The notes below the pieces were generated by a model. It searched no databases. It was not told the DNA's origin and worked only from the letters and a program-made list of their open reading frames with translations. 64,000 bases of DNA from Alteromonas gilva. GTDB lineage: Bacteria; Pseudomonadota; Gammaproteobacteria; Enterobacterales; Alteromonadaceae. Position 1 is the first letter of the stretch. Each line of letters opens with the position of its first letter. The stretch is taken from assembly GCF_028595265.1 (NCBI RefSeq), contig NZ_JAQQXP010000001.1, positions 1,178,001-1,242,000 on the forward strand. The letters run 5' to 3'. Below, piece by piece: positions 7,909 to 15,764 of this stretch. Both the position numbers and the translations under genes were made by a program.

Positions 7909-8520
7909 TCACCTGGCGTCAGCTAACGCTATATAGCGCTGGTGGCAGGCTTCTACCTGTTGGCGTGTGAATGCGATATCGCCACTATTATCAATAATGT
8001 CATCGGCCGCGTCACGTCGTTCATTGCGGCTAACCTGTGACGCCATAATGCCCTTAATCACTGTTTCGCTGCTACCGTCGCGCCTGAGTGCCCGGCTCAG
8101 TTGCAAGGACTCAGAGCAATCCACTACGGCAATACGGTCTACCATGTGCTGCAGGTTATTCTCCAGTAACAGCGGCACCGCCAGAATAGCATAAGGCGCT
8201 GTCACAGCGTTTATCTGTGCTTGCATGGCAGTGCGAATGAGCGGATGCAGGCAACTGTTGAGCCATTGCTTTTCGCTGTCGTTGGTAAATACGCGCTGGC
8301 GCAGGGCGCTGCGATCGAGTTGACCCTCTGCGGTAAGTACGTCAGGACCAAAATGTGCGGCAATGGCTGCCAGTCCTGTCGAGCCGGGCGCCACTACCTG
8401 GCGGGCAATCACATCGGCGTCAATAATCGGCACGCCGAAGCTTGCGAAGGTGTCGCTGACCAGCGTTTTGCCCGAACCTATACCACCGGTTAAGCCCACA
8501 ATTAAAGCCTTGTCAGCCAC
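7909..8520 (-). CDS. coaE: Dephospho-CoA kinase
   Basis: 203 residues, usual length. The P-loop GGIGSGKT is at residues 12-19, then FGVPIIDADVIARQVV and VPLLLENNL, all standard for CoaE. It phosphorylates the 3'-OH of dephospho-CoA, the last step of CoA synthesis. It sits 6 bases behind pilD, in the coaE-pilD-pilC arrangement common in gammaproteobacteria, and is presumably co-transcribed with the pilus genes. Confidence 0.95.
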   Translation of the reverse strand: MADKALIVGLTGGIGSGKTLVSDTFASFGVPIIDADVIARQVVAPGSTGLAAIAAHFGPDVLTAEGQLDRSALRQRVFTNDSEKQWLNSCLHPLIRTAMQAQINAVTAPYAILAVPLLLENNLQHMVDRIAVVDCSESLQLSRALRRDGSSETVIKGIMASQVSRNERRDAADDIIDNSGDIAFTRQQVEACHQRYIALADAR

Positions 8521-8526
8521 CGTGAC

Positions 8527-9402
8527 TTACCCCATTATCCAGTTAAAGTAGGCGGTGGTGATGGTGTCCTGATACATCAGGGTCAGCCAGCCCGCAATGG
8601 CCAGATAGGGGCCAAAAGGTATCGCCATATCTTTGCCCTGTTTTTGGCGAAGCATAATAACGATACCGAATACGGCACCAACGAAAGAGGACAGCAGGAT
8701 AATCATCAGTAATCCCTGCCAGCCAGTAAAGGCGCCCAGCGCCGCAAGTAGCTTAAAATCCCCATAGCCCATGCCTTCTTTGCCGGTCAGCAGTTTAAAT
8801 GCCCAGTAAATGCTCCACAAAATCAGATAGCCGATTGCAGCACCAAGAATCGCGTCGGCAGGGGCGACAAATACAGGGTAAATGCTCGCCAGTAAGCCTA
8901 TCCATAACAGCGGCAGGGTTAACTGGTCGGGCAGTATCATTTTATCCAAATCAATAAAGGTCATCGCCACCAGCAACCAGGTAAGTACGATACCTACAAA
9001 CGCTTCAGGTGATGGCCCGAAATGAGCTGCTATCCACACACTCAGCAACGCTGTAAGTAACTCGACGACCGGGTAGCGAAAGGATATTGATGTTTTACAC
9101 TGGCTGCACTGCCCGCCGAGTAGCGCGTAACTAATCAGCGGGATATTTTCCCAAAAACGAATTTTATGGCCGCAGCCGGGACAGGTGCTGTCGGGCTTAA
9201 CCAGGTCGAAGCGTTCCGTATGCACGGGTGGTTCATCGGGTGAAAAGTAGCTTTGGTATTCGCGCTGCCAGTCGCGCTCCATCATGACGGGAAGTCGGTA
9301 GATCACAACGTTTAAAAAACTTCCCACCATTAAACTGACAATACCTACGAGGGTATAAAAAAACCATGGTTGGGAAAGGCAAAGATCAATGACAGATTGC
9401 AT
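8527..9402 (-). CDS. pilD: Type IV prepilin peptidase / N-methyltransferase PilD
   Basis: 291 residues, polytopic. Two CxxC pairs (CPGCGHKIRFWENIP and CSQCKTSI) in the cytosolic loop bind zinc. The two catalytic aspartates are in FIDLDKMILPD and GYGDFKLLAALGAF. It cleaves the leader of the type IV prepilin after Gly and methylates the new N-terminal Phe. The pilin gene at 10738-11157 is a direct substrate. The order pilA-pilC-pilD-coaE is on one strand. Confidence 0.95.
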   Translation of the reverse strand: MQSVIDLCLSQPWFFYTLVGIVSLMVGSFLNVVIYRLPVMMERDWQREYQSYFSPDEPPVHTERFDLVKPDSTCPGCGHKIRFWENIPLISYALLGGQCSQCKTSISFRYPVVELLTALLSVWIAAHFGPSPEAFVGIVLTWLLVAMTFIDLDKMILPDQLTLPLLWIGLLASIYPVFVAPADAILGAAIGYLILWSIYWAFKLLTGKEGMGYGDFKLLAALGAFTGWQGLLMIILLSSFVGAVFGIVIMLRQKQGKDMAIPFGPYLAIAGWLTLMYQDTITTAYFNWIMG

Positions 9403-9452
9403 GGCTGTTCTTTTAAATTAAACCTGTTTTCAGAATAACAGGTTAGGTTTAT

Positions 9453-10670
9453 TTACACTACCATACCCATTTGGAATATTGGCAGGTACATTGCCACGAT
9501 CAGGCCACCAATAACGACACCCAGCACCGCCATAATCATAGGCTCCAGCAGGCTGGTAAGGCCGTCAACCATATCGTCGACTTCTGCTTCGTAGATGGTT
9601 GCAATTTTACTGAGCATCTCATCGACCGCGCCCGACTCTTCGCCAATGGCAATCATTTGCGTCACCATGTCCGGAAACACACTGGTACTGCGCATGGCCG
9701 TATTCATCTGAATACCACCGGCAACTTCTTTACGGATAAACAAAATAGCATCGCGGTAAACGGCGTTACCAGAAGCGCCTGCGGCAGATTCCAACGCTCC
9801 AATCAACGGCACGCCGGCAGCGAATGTAGTGGCCAGGGTTCGCGTAAAACGGGCAATGGCGGCTTTTTTGAGTATTTCGCCAATGACAGGCACTTTTAAC
9901 AACCGGGCATCAATTCGGTCACGCAAATCTTTTGAGCGGGCATACCATTGCTTAAACAAAAAGCCTGCGACACCCATGCCGGCAAATAAGAATACGCCGT
10001 AATCCTGAACAAATTTGGATATGGCCAAAACAAACTGGGTAAATGCCGGGAGTTCCGCGCCAAAGCTCGAAAAAATCTCTTCAAACTGAGGGACCACAAA
10101 CACCAGCAGCACCGTGGTGACTATAAAGGCGACAACCACCACAGCAATGGGATAAAACATCGCCTTTTTAATTTTTGACTTAAGCGCTTCGGCCTTCTCT
10201 TTGTATACGGCAATACGATCGTAAATGGTTTCCAGCGCGCCTGATTGCTCACCGGTCTCTACCAAATCGCAGTACAGGTCATCAAAGTGTTTTGGGTGCT
10301 TGCGCAGTGCCGTTGACAGTTGATTACCGGCTTTTACCTCATCACCAATTTGGCTAAGCACTTTGCGGGCTTCTGCTTTTGAATGACCTTTGGCCAACAT
10401 ATCAATGGTTTGGATGAGGGTTACACCGGCACCGAGCATCGTCGCCATTTGGCGGGTTATTACACTGATATCGGCGGCATTGAGCTTTTCGCTGCCCCGA
10501 CCGAATAAAGGCTTGGCGAGTTTTCTGACTTTGGTGGCCGAAATGCCGCGCCGACGCAGCAGGTTCTTTGCTTCCTGCACAGATCTGGCGCTGGTTTCGC
10601 CTTTAATCGTCTGGCCTCGTTGGTTCTTACCTTGCCAGGTGTAGGTAGTTAGCGCCTGTTGTTTAGCCAT
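9453..10670 (-). CDS. pilC: Type IV pilus inner-membrane platform protein PilC
   Basis: 405 residues with two copies of the GspF/PilC domain (about 70-190 and 270-395), each with the conserved cytosolic pattern (RQMATMLGAGVTLIQTIDML; RTLATTFAAGVPLIGALE) and three membrane helices in total. It anchors the assembly and retraction ATPases to the inner membrane. The ribosome site GAAGGAA is 8 bases from the ATG. The terminator of pilA lies just upstream, so expression needs read-through or an own promoter. The ATPase gene pilB, normally between pilA and pilC, is absent. Confidence 0.95.
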   Translation of the reverse strand: MAKQQALTTYTWQGKNQRGQTIKGETSARSVQEAKNLLRRRGISATKVRKLAKPLFGRGSEKLNAADISVITRQMATMLGAGVTLIQTIDMLAKGHSKAEARKVLSQIGDEVKAGNQLSTALRKHPKHFDDLYCDLVETGEQSGALETIYDRIAVYKEKAEALKSKIKKAMFYPIAVVVVAFIVTTVLLVFVVPQFEEIFSSFGAELPAFTQFVLAISKFVQDYGVFLFAGMGVAGFLFKQWYARSKDLRDRIDARLLKVPVIGEILKKAAIARFTRTLATTFAAGVPLIGALESAAGASGNAVYRDAILFIRKEVAGGIQMNTAMRSTSVFPDMVTQMIAIGEESGAVDEMLSKIATIYEAEVDDMVDGLTSLLEPMIMAVLGVVIGGLIVAMYLPIFQMGMVV

Positions 10671-10695
10671 TGCCGATTTCCTTCACTCAGAATGC

Positions 10696-10722
10696 AAAAA
10701 GCCCAGCAGGGACTGGGCTTTT
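10696..10722 (-). terminator. Intrinsic terminator of pilA
   Basis: On the minus strand, AGCCCAG and CTGGGCT arms with a 6-base loop are followed by TTTTTG. It sits 15 bases after the pilA stop and about 25 bases before pilC. It would give a strong short pilin message, with leak-through into pilC-pilD-coaE. Confidence 0.85.
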
Positions 10723-10737
10723 GTTACCGTTATCGAA

Positions 10738-11157
10738 TTAGCACAGTGTTGCGTCTGAGCAAGATTCTGTCCAGGTAACCACGCCGTTAGCGAAGCCAGC
10801 GGTAAGTGTATAAGTTTCAGTACCTGCCAGGCCACCAGTGTTAGCTGCTGTGGCAACCAGAGCGCCTGTAGCGGCATCCCAGGTTACAGATGATACCAGC
10901 GCACTTGGGTTAGTCAGGTTAGCCGGCACTCCGTTAGAACCAGCAGTACAAGAGGCCAGAGCGCCTTCAGTCTGGGCACATACTTCTATCGCTGTTTTGT
11001 GCGCCTGAGTAGCCATTACTACTTCTGAGAAACGCGCTTTCTTGGTGTAGTTTTGGTAAGCAGGTAGCGCTACCGCTGCCAAAATACCGATGATCGCAAC
11101 AACGATCATCAATTCAATTAAGGTAAAACCTTTGTTGTTTGATTTGATAGAGTTCAT
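10738..11157 (-). CDS. pilA: Type IV major pilin, PilA-like
   Basis: 139 residues from the ATG at 11157, with GGAGATATA upstream. The leader MNSIKSNNKG is cut before FTLIELMIVVAIIGILAAVA, with the conserved Glu at mature position 5. The C-terminal part has a cysteine pair around ESCSDATLC that would form the pilin D-loop, plus another pair (VCAQTEGALASC). It is polymerised into type IV pili for twitching, adhesion and DNA uptake. The gene has its own terminator, as expected for a highly expressed subunit. No sigma-54 (TGGCAC-N5-TTGC) promoter is evident upstream. Confidence 0.93.
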   Translation of the reverse strand: MNSIKSNNKGFTLIELMIVVAIIGILAAVALPAYQNYTKKARFSEVVMATQAHKTAIEVCAQTEGALASCTAGSNGVPANLTNPSALVSSVTWDAATGALVATAANTGGLAGTETYTLTAGFANGVVTWTESCSDATLC

Positions 11158-11388
11158 GATTATATCTCCGGGCCGCAAAAGCAGTTAAATTAGTTGTGTT
11201 CTATAAAGTTTAGAGTTTATACCTGAGCCGTCGTCACTACGTCCCCGGTACCTGATTCTCAGTATAGAACCAACCGGTGAACTGACAAGTATCGACAAAC
11301 ATACGCAAGTGTATAAATCAGCCACATTACGGCATACGGCTAACTACGTACCTCTGACTAAGCGTTTCCAATCAACCTGTTGGGTTTG

Positions 11389-12249
11389 CTACAGATTAAT
11401 GCGTAACGACAAATCAATTGCTTTGATATGCTTAGTCAGTGCCCCTGAAGAAATATAATCTACGCCTAATTGTGCCAGCGAAGTTAGTCGCTCAGAGGTA
11501 ATGTTACCTGACACTTCCAGTTTACAGCGTTTTGCATTAATACTAACTGCGCGTTGGATCTGTTCGTTGCTAAAATTATCCAGCATCACAATATCGGCAC
11601 CGGCCACAATGGCTTGTTGTAGTTCATCAAGGTTTTCAACCTCGACTTCCACTGGCTTACCGGGGGCCAGTTGTTTGGCTGCACTGACAGCCGAAGCGAT
11701 GCCGCCGCAGGCCATGATGTGATTTTCCTTAATTAAGAATGCATCGAACAAACCAATACGGTGGTTTTTACCGCCGCCACAAGCCACCGCATATTTTTGC
11801 GCAAGGCGTAATCCGGGTAAGGTTTTACGCGTATCGAGAATGCGGGTGGGCGAGCCAGCCAGCAGGCTCACGTAAAAAGCGGTTTCGGTCGCCGTGGCCG
11901 ACAGTAACTGTAAAAAGTTTAAGGCGGTGCGCTCGGCCGTTAACAAGGATCTGGCGGAACCAGAAAGACTGACCAGCACCGTATCAGCAGTAATTTTATC
12001 ACCATCTTCGACATGCCAGTGCTGGGTTAAACTGGCATCCACCAGACTAAACGCGGCTTTGGCCCAGGCCACTCCGCACACCACGCAATCTTCGCGGGTA
12101 ATAATGGTTGCGTCGGCCTGTTGTTCGGCTGGGATGAGGTTAGCGGTAATGTCGGCACTGATGTCTACATTGCCGCCGAGATCTTCGGCTAACGCGAGGT
12201 TGATTTGTTGAATAATATCTTGTTGTGGGGGCAGAGATTGTTGGCTCAC
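11389..12249 (-). CDS. nadC: Nicotinate-nucleotide pyrophosphorylase (quinolinate phosphoribosyltransferase)
   Basis: 286 residues. Landmarks are NFLQLLSATAT, TRKTLPGLRLAQKYAVACGG, NHRIGLFDAFLIKENH and EVEVENLDELQQAI, which form the quinolinate and PRPP site of NadC. It makes nicotinate mononucleotide from quinolinate in de novo NAD synthesis. The nadC-pilA neighbourhood is conserved in gammaproteobacteria (nadC-ppdD in E. coli). The retropepsin-like gene ends 13 bases upstream, so they may be one transcript. Confidence 0.95.
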   Translation of the reverse strand: MSQQSLPPQQDIIQQINLALAEDLGGNVDISADITANLIPAEQQADATIITREDCVVCGVAWAKAAFSLVDASLTQHWHVEDGDKITADTVLVSLSGSARSLLTAERTALNFLQLLSATATETAFYVSLLAGSPTRILDTRKTLPGLRLAQKYAVACGGGKNHRIGLFDAFLIKENHIMACGGIASAVSAAKQLAPGKPVEVEVENLDELQQAIVAGADIVMLDNFSNEQIQRAVSINAKRCKLEVSGNITSERLTSLAQLGVDYISSGALTKHIKAIDLSLRINL

Positions 12250-12262
12250 AGTAATGCTTCTT

Positions 12263-12781
12263 TTATAAGGTACGTAAGATGAGGGTCTTGCCTCGTTGGG
12301 TGAATTCTAACTGTTTTAGGGCGCTCATACCCAGCAAAATATGATCGCTTTGCATGCCGGGATTAATGTTGGCGTCTACATTATATAAGGTAATGGCGCC
12401 AATACCGAGCTTAGCGATTTCTGTCTGGTATATCCGCACCGTACCATTGGCGGTTGAGGCGAGACCAGAGCGGCCACGTTGCAGGCCAAGCTCATCGGCC
12501 AGATGCGCCGGTACAGCGACGCTGGTCGCACCGGTGTCGACCAGAAAAACAACGGGTTGTTCGTTGATCGTGCCACTGACCACATAATGGCCCTGACGGT
12601 TTTGTTCGAGGCGTATTTCGACTTGCTCACCCGAGCGCAGGCTGACAGGCGCCTGGTTGGGATTCACCTGTTGTTCCAGCAAATCACCAAAAATGATGAC
12701 CAGCAGGCCAAATAAACACGCCCAGGCTAATACAAACATCCATTTGGCGGTAGAGCGGGTGTCAGTTGAAGGTTCAGTCAT
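12263..12781 (-). CDS. Membrane-anchored retropepsin-like aspartic protease
   Basis: 172 residues. One membrane helix near residues 14-32 (WMFVLAWACLFGLLVIIFG) places the C-terminal domain in the periplasm. The single-domain protease motif is FLVDTGATSVAVP with D82, followed by the flap and second hydrophobic-Gly element (HILLGMSAL). Such proteins must dimerise to form the active site, as in retropepsins (TIGR02281-type clan AA). The biological substrate is not known. It is divergent from ampD, with 79 bases between. Confidence 0.85.
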   Translation of the reverse strand: MTEPSTDTRSTAKWMFVLAWACLFGLLVIIFGDLLEQQVNPNQAPVSLRSGEQVEIRLEQNRQGHYVVSGTINEQPVVFLVDTGATSVAVPAHLADELGLQRGRSGLASTANGTVRIYQTEIAKLGIGAITLYNVDANINPGMQSDHILLGMSALKQLEFTQRGKTLILRTL

Positions 12782-12860
12782 TTATCGCCCGGTTAATTTA
12801 TATTGTGATTCGCTAACTTCGCTGTCACACTATTCTAATGAATTAATTGTAAAATTCATT

Positions 12861-13439
12861 ATGAAAGGCATGATCAGTTCTTCTTATATATATCGCGATG
12901 CCATCGTAAAAACATCGCCGTTTTATGATGTGCGGCCCGATGAACAGGATGTTTCGTTACTCGTGGTGCATAATATTTCGCTACCACCTGGCGAGTTTGG
13001 TACGGCCGGTGTGGAACAATTGTTCACTGGTACCCTTGATCCCGATGAACATCCGTTTTACGCCGACATAGCCCATTTGCGCGTGTCGGCCCATTGCGTT
13101 ATTCGCAGAGACGGTGTTATTGAGCAGTATGTGCCCTTCAACTGCCGTGCATGGCATGCCGGTATTTCGAGCTTTCAGGGCCGCAGCAAATGTAATGATT
13201 ATGCCATTGGCATCGAAATGGAAGGCACCGACGAGACAGCCTATACCAAGGCTCAATACGCCAGTCTGATTACCTTGAGTGAAGCCATCATAAAGTGCTA
13301 TCCGCACATTACGCTGGGCAGAATAGTTGGCCACAATGACATTGCGCCGGGCCGTAAAACTGATCCAGGCATTGCTTTTAACTGGCCTGGTTTTCGCCAG
13401 GCGCTGAGTGAACGAATTTATAAAGGGACACAACGATGA
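12861..13439 (+). CDS. ampD: 1,6-anhydro-N-acetylmuramyl-L-alanine amidase AmpD
   Basis: 192 residues from the ATG at 12861. Upstream in-frame codons overlap the retropepsin gene and are unlike AmpD. The zinc ligands are H37 (LVVHNISLPPGEFG), H158 and D168 (GHNDIAPGRKTDPG), with K166 as the catalytic lysine; RAWHAGISSFQGR is the conserved substrate loop. AmpD removes the peptide from anhydro-muropeptides in the cytosol during wall recycling and so keeps beta-lactamase induction low. It overlaps ampE by 4 bases (ATGA). Confidence 0.95.
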   Translation: MKGMISSSYIYRDAIVKTSPFYDVRPDEQDVSLLVVHNISLPPGEFGTAGVEQLFTGTLDPDEHPFYADIAHLRVSAHCVIRRDGVIEQYVPFNCRAWHAGISSFQGRSKCNDYAIGIEMEGTDETAYTKAQYASLITLSEAIIKCYPHITLGRIVGHNDIAPGRKTDPGIAFNWPGFRQALSERIYKGTQR

Positions 13440-14296
13440 TATTGATCAGTTTACTGCTGGTGCTGGCGCTGGAAAGAGCGTTGCATAAACAACCGGTATG
13501 GCATATCGAAACTCACTTAAGCAATTACCTTAGCTGGGCCGGGGAGCAACACTGGATTAGCCGGCAAACACCAACGGTACAGTTGGTCATACAAATAGCA
13601 TTACCCGTCATCATTACCTATGCGATCGCGCAGTGGCTATTTGGCGGTTTTATTAGCTTTATACTGCAAAGCGTAATGTTATTTTTATGTTTGGGTAGCG
13701 AAAAGCTGCGCGCAACCTATCGCTCATTTTTACAGGCTGCAGAGCGCGGCGATAAAGAGGCGTGCTACTTATACACCGAACAACTGGGGCACTGTACTCA
13801 ACTGGATATTGAGGAAGGGACTACCACTCAGGGCAAAAGCTTTGGTCAGCATTTGTTGTGGTTAAACTATCAGCATTACGCCGCGGTTATTATTTTCTTT
13901 ACGGTGTTTGGTGCCGCTGGCGCTATGTTGTATGTCACCAGCCGAGAGTGTTTTCGTACCTGGTGCGAAAACGACAATGAACAAAGCCGGGCGCTGGCAA
14001 AGTGGCAGCATGTTCTTGATTATGTACCGGTACGCATTACAGCGTTTGGGTTGTTACTGGTGGGGCATTTCTCACGCGCCCTGCCGGTATGGTTAACCTA
14101 TCTTACCCACCCGGGCATTGCCAACGAAAAAGTGCTTACCGAGGTGGCATCAAATGCTGAAGACGTGGTTCTTACCGAAGCACAACAGGCCGATCCGTCG
14201 TGTGAACCCAAAGCGATGGTGACGCTGGCTAAACGCAATATCATGTTACTCCTTTCTTTAATCGCTATTCTTACCATGCTGGGTGTTGTTAACTAG
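13436..14296 (+). CDS. ampE: Inner-membrane protein AmpE
   Basis: 286 residues, with membrane helices near the N-terminus (ILISLLLVLALERAL), about 50-85, 145-165, 205-220 and at the C-terminus (IMLLLSLIAILTMLGVV). It matches AmpE by length (E. coli 284), topology and its overlap with ampD. AmpE belongs to a CobD/CbiB-like family and is described as a sensory or cofactor protein in the AmpD pathway, though its reaction is unclear. It is co-translated with ampD. Confidence 0.9.
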   Translation: MILISLLLVLALERALHKQPVWHIETHLSNYLSWAGEQHWISRQTPTVQLVIQIALPVIITYAIAQWLFGGFISFILQSVMLFLCLGSEKLRATYRSFLQAAERGDKEACYLYTEQLGHCTQLDIEEGTTTQGKSFGQHLLWLNYQHYAAVIIFFTVFGAAGAMLYVTSRECFRTWCENDNEQSRALAKWQHVLDYVPVRITAFGLLLVGHFSRALPVWLTYLTHPGIANEKVLTEVASNAEDVVLTEAQQADPSCEPKAMVTLAKRNIMLLLSLIAILTMLGVVN

Positions 14297-14303
14297 CTAG
14301 ACC

Positions 14304-14351
14304 TGCAGGGCTGTTTCGCGATTAAAATGCTTTCATTTAGACCAAAATTCG
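14304..14351 (+). repeat. Dispersed intergenic repeat, copy A
   Basis: Aligns without gaps to 25690-25737, with about 39 of 48 bases matching by eye and an identical core TTTCATTTAGACC. Similarity continues loosely to a CCCnGGGTA motif about 30 bases further on. It lies 8 bases after the ampE stop. Confidence 0.65.
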
Positions 14352-14405
14352 TACATCAAACGTCAACATACCCCGGGTACTGATCTCTTTACGATTGCTT
14401 GCGTA

Positions 14406-14437
14406 GCAACCTAAGGCAGTTCAGTACCTTAGGTTGC
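14406..14437. repeat. Perfect 11-bp inverted repeat with 10-base loop
   Basis: Arms GCAACCTAAGG (14406-14416) and CCTTAGGTTGC (14427-14437) with a 10-base loop. It lies about 110 bases after ampE and has only AAAAA after it on the plus strand, so it would be a poor terminator. Arm and loop lengths equal those of the repeat at 4306-4337, but the sequence differs. Confidence 0.7.
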
Positions 14438-14626
14438 AAAAACCGGCACCAACCGACGTTGTTAGTAGGCGAAAAAAGAGCAGCCCAGGGCGCACTGCAG
14501 GCGACTCGTTTGGTGGGCAATCAGATGCGCTTTCAGGCTGATTGGTAATAAAGAGAACAAATGTAAAACACGGATTTAGCGTACGTTACTGGCGATAAAT
14601 CAGACTCCTGATATGGCGCTGAGAAG

Positions 14627-14639
14627 CTGGTGCGACCAG
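14627..14639. promoter_or_regulatory. Candidate upstream PdhR-type operator
   Basis: CTGGTGCGACCAG is a perfect palindrome with the TGGTnnnACCA core of PdhR-type GntR regulators. It lies 209 bases before the pdhR start and about 142 bases (centre to centre) before the second site. It may act as an auxiliary operator. Confidence 0.5.
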
Positions 14640-14767
14640 TTAATAAAATCAAATATTTGTTAAATATTTCAAAACATAAGGTGTTTGTAAAAGAAACATT
14701 ATAAAACATCGACTATGTTTACTATTTACCTCGCTGATAATCTGCTCTACACTAATTAGATAGGTAA

Positions 14768-14782
14768 AATGGTAATACCAAT
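14768..14782. promoter_or_regulatory. PdhR operator upstream of pdhR
   Basis: AATGGTAATACCAAT differs at one base from the E. coli PdhR consensus ATTGGTnnnACCAAT. It sits 54 bases before the pdhR ATG and just after the likely -10, where binding would block transcription. Autoregulation relieved by pyruvate is expected from the E. coli system. Confidence 0.75.
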
Positions 14783-14835
14783 TAGTGGCTTAGCGCCATT
14801 TTGTTTACAAAATCAGCGGAGTATTGACTCGTTCC

Positions 14836-15588
14836 ATGCAATCCGGTCGCAGAAAATTAGCCGATGTGATAACCGAGCAACTGGAGTCGATGATACTCGA
14901 CGGCAGCTTGCTGGCGGGTCAACGCATGCCACCGGAACGGGAGTTAGCGGAGCAGTTCCAGGTATCGCGCCCGTCGTTGCGGGAAGCCATCGGAAACTTG
15001 CAGGCGCGCGGGTTGGTTGAGCGTAAACAGGGCGGCGGCACCTTTGTAAGCCGGCAGTTAAACTCGGCAATGACAGACCCTTTGATGGCGCTGATAAGCG
15101 GCCGTCCAGAGACCCAGTTTGATTTGTTGGAATTTCGCCATGCATTAGAAGGAATGGCTGCTTACTACGCAGCACTGCGTGGCCAACCCGAAGATTACGC
15201 GGCGCTGCGCGAAGCGCTCGAATGTATGCCGCGGCCAAACCGAACAGAATCAAAACGTGAGCAGGCCGAATGCCTGGGGCGTTTTTATGTGATCATGGCA
15301 CGCGCCTCACACAATATGGTGCTGTTACATGTTATGAGCACCATGCAAACGATGCTGGTCGACAATATTGAGCGAAACCTGGAAATGCTGGCGTTGCATG
15401 CCAGTGAAGAATCCGGCGACGATATTGCACGACAGCGCAGAGAAATTGTTGAAGCCATTATCAGCCGTGACCCGGAAGTAGCACGTCAGGCCTGTAATGC
15501 GCACCTTGCTTACATTGAAAAAACTTTGTTAGCAATAAATCAGCGAGACAGTCGCGTGCAACGAGCGTTGCGCCGACTGGAAATTTAA
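14836..15588 (+). CDS. pdhR: Pyruvate dehydrogenase complex repressor PdhR (GntR/FadR family)
   Basis: 250 residues from the ATG at 14836; a TTG 12 bases upstream is also in frame. The winged helix-turn-helix is at residues 5-70 (RKLADVITEQLESMI, PPERELAEQFQVSRPSLREA, RKQGGGTFV), very close to E. coli PdhR. The rest is an all-helical FadR C-terminal ligand domain expected to bind pyruvate. It lies directly before aceE-aceF-lpdA and is preceded by a PdhR-type box, so it should repress this operon and itself. Confidence 0.95.
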   Translation: MQSGRRKLADVITEQLESMILDGSLLAGQRMPPERELAEQFQVSRPSLREAIGNLQARGLVERKQGGGTFVSRQLNSAMTDPLMALISGRPETQFDLLEFRHALEGMAAYYAALRGQPEDYAALREALECMPRPNRTESKREQAECLGRFYVIMARASHNMVLLHVMSTMQTMLVDNIERNLEMLALHASEESGDDIARQRREIVEAIISRDPEVARQACNAHLAYIEKTLLAINQRDSRVQRALRRLEI

Positions 15589-15764
15589 GAACGCGTAGCT
15601 GTGCTGAACATTATTATACAGCATAGTTGGGTAAGTATTACAAAACGGGCATGGGCAGCAGTTTCGCCACATGTCAGATAATTGTTAGTATTTCATCCGC
15701 CATATAGCCGTTGGTTGTATAGAGTGTGGATGTATTTCTATATCAGTAACTATAGGATGGCACC

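Larger units (their letters stand above)
14297..14835. other. Long intergenic region before pdhR
   Basis: 540 bases between ampE and pdhR. E. coli has aroP here; no gene is seen in this window. From left to right it holds one copy of a dispersed repeat (14304-14351), a perfect 11-bp stem-loop (14406-14437), a TGGTGCGACCA palindrome (14627-14639) and the PdhR-type operator at 14768-14782. A possible promoter is TTTACC, 17 bases, TACACT (about 14724-14752), just upstream of the second operator. Confidence 0.6.

Noticed and set aside
11158..11388. Sigma-54 promoter before pilA
   Set aside because: No TGGCAC-N5-TTGC match on the coding strand, although such promoters are common for pilA elsewhere.
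15589..15764. PdhR site directly before aceE
   Set aside because: GTTGGTTGTA is present but without the ACCA half-site.
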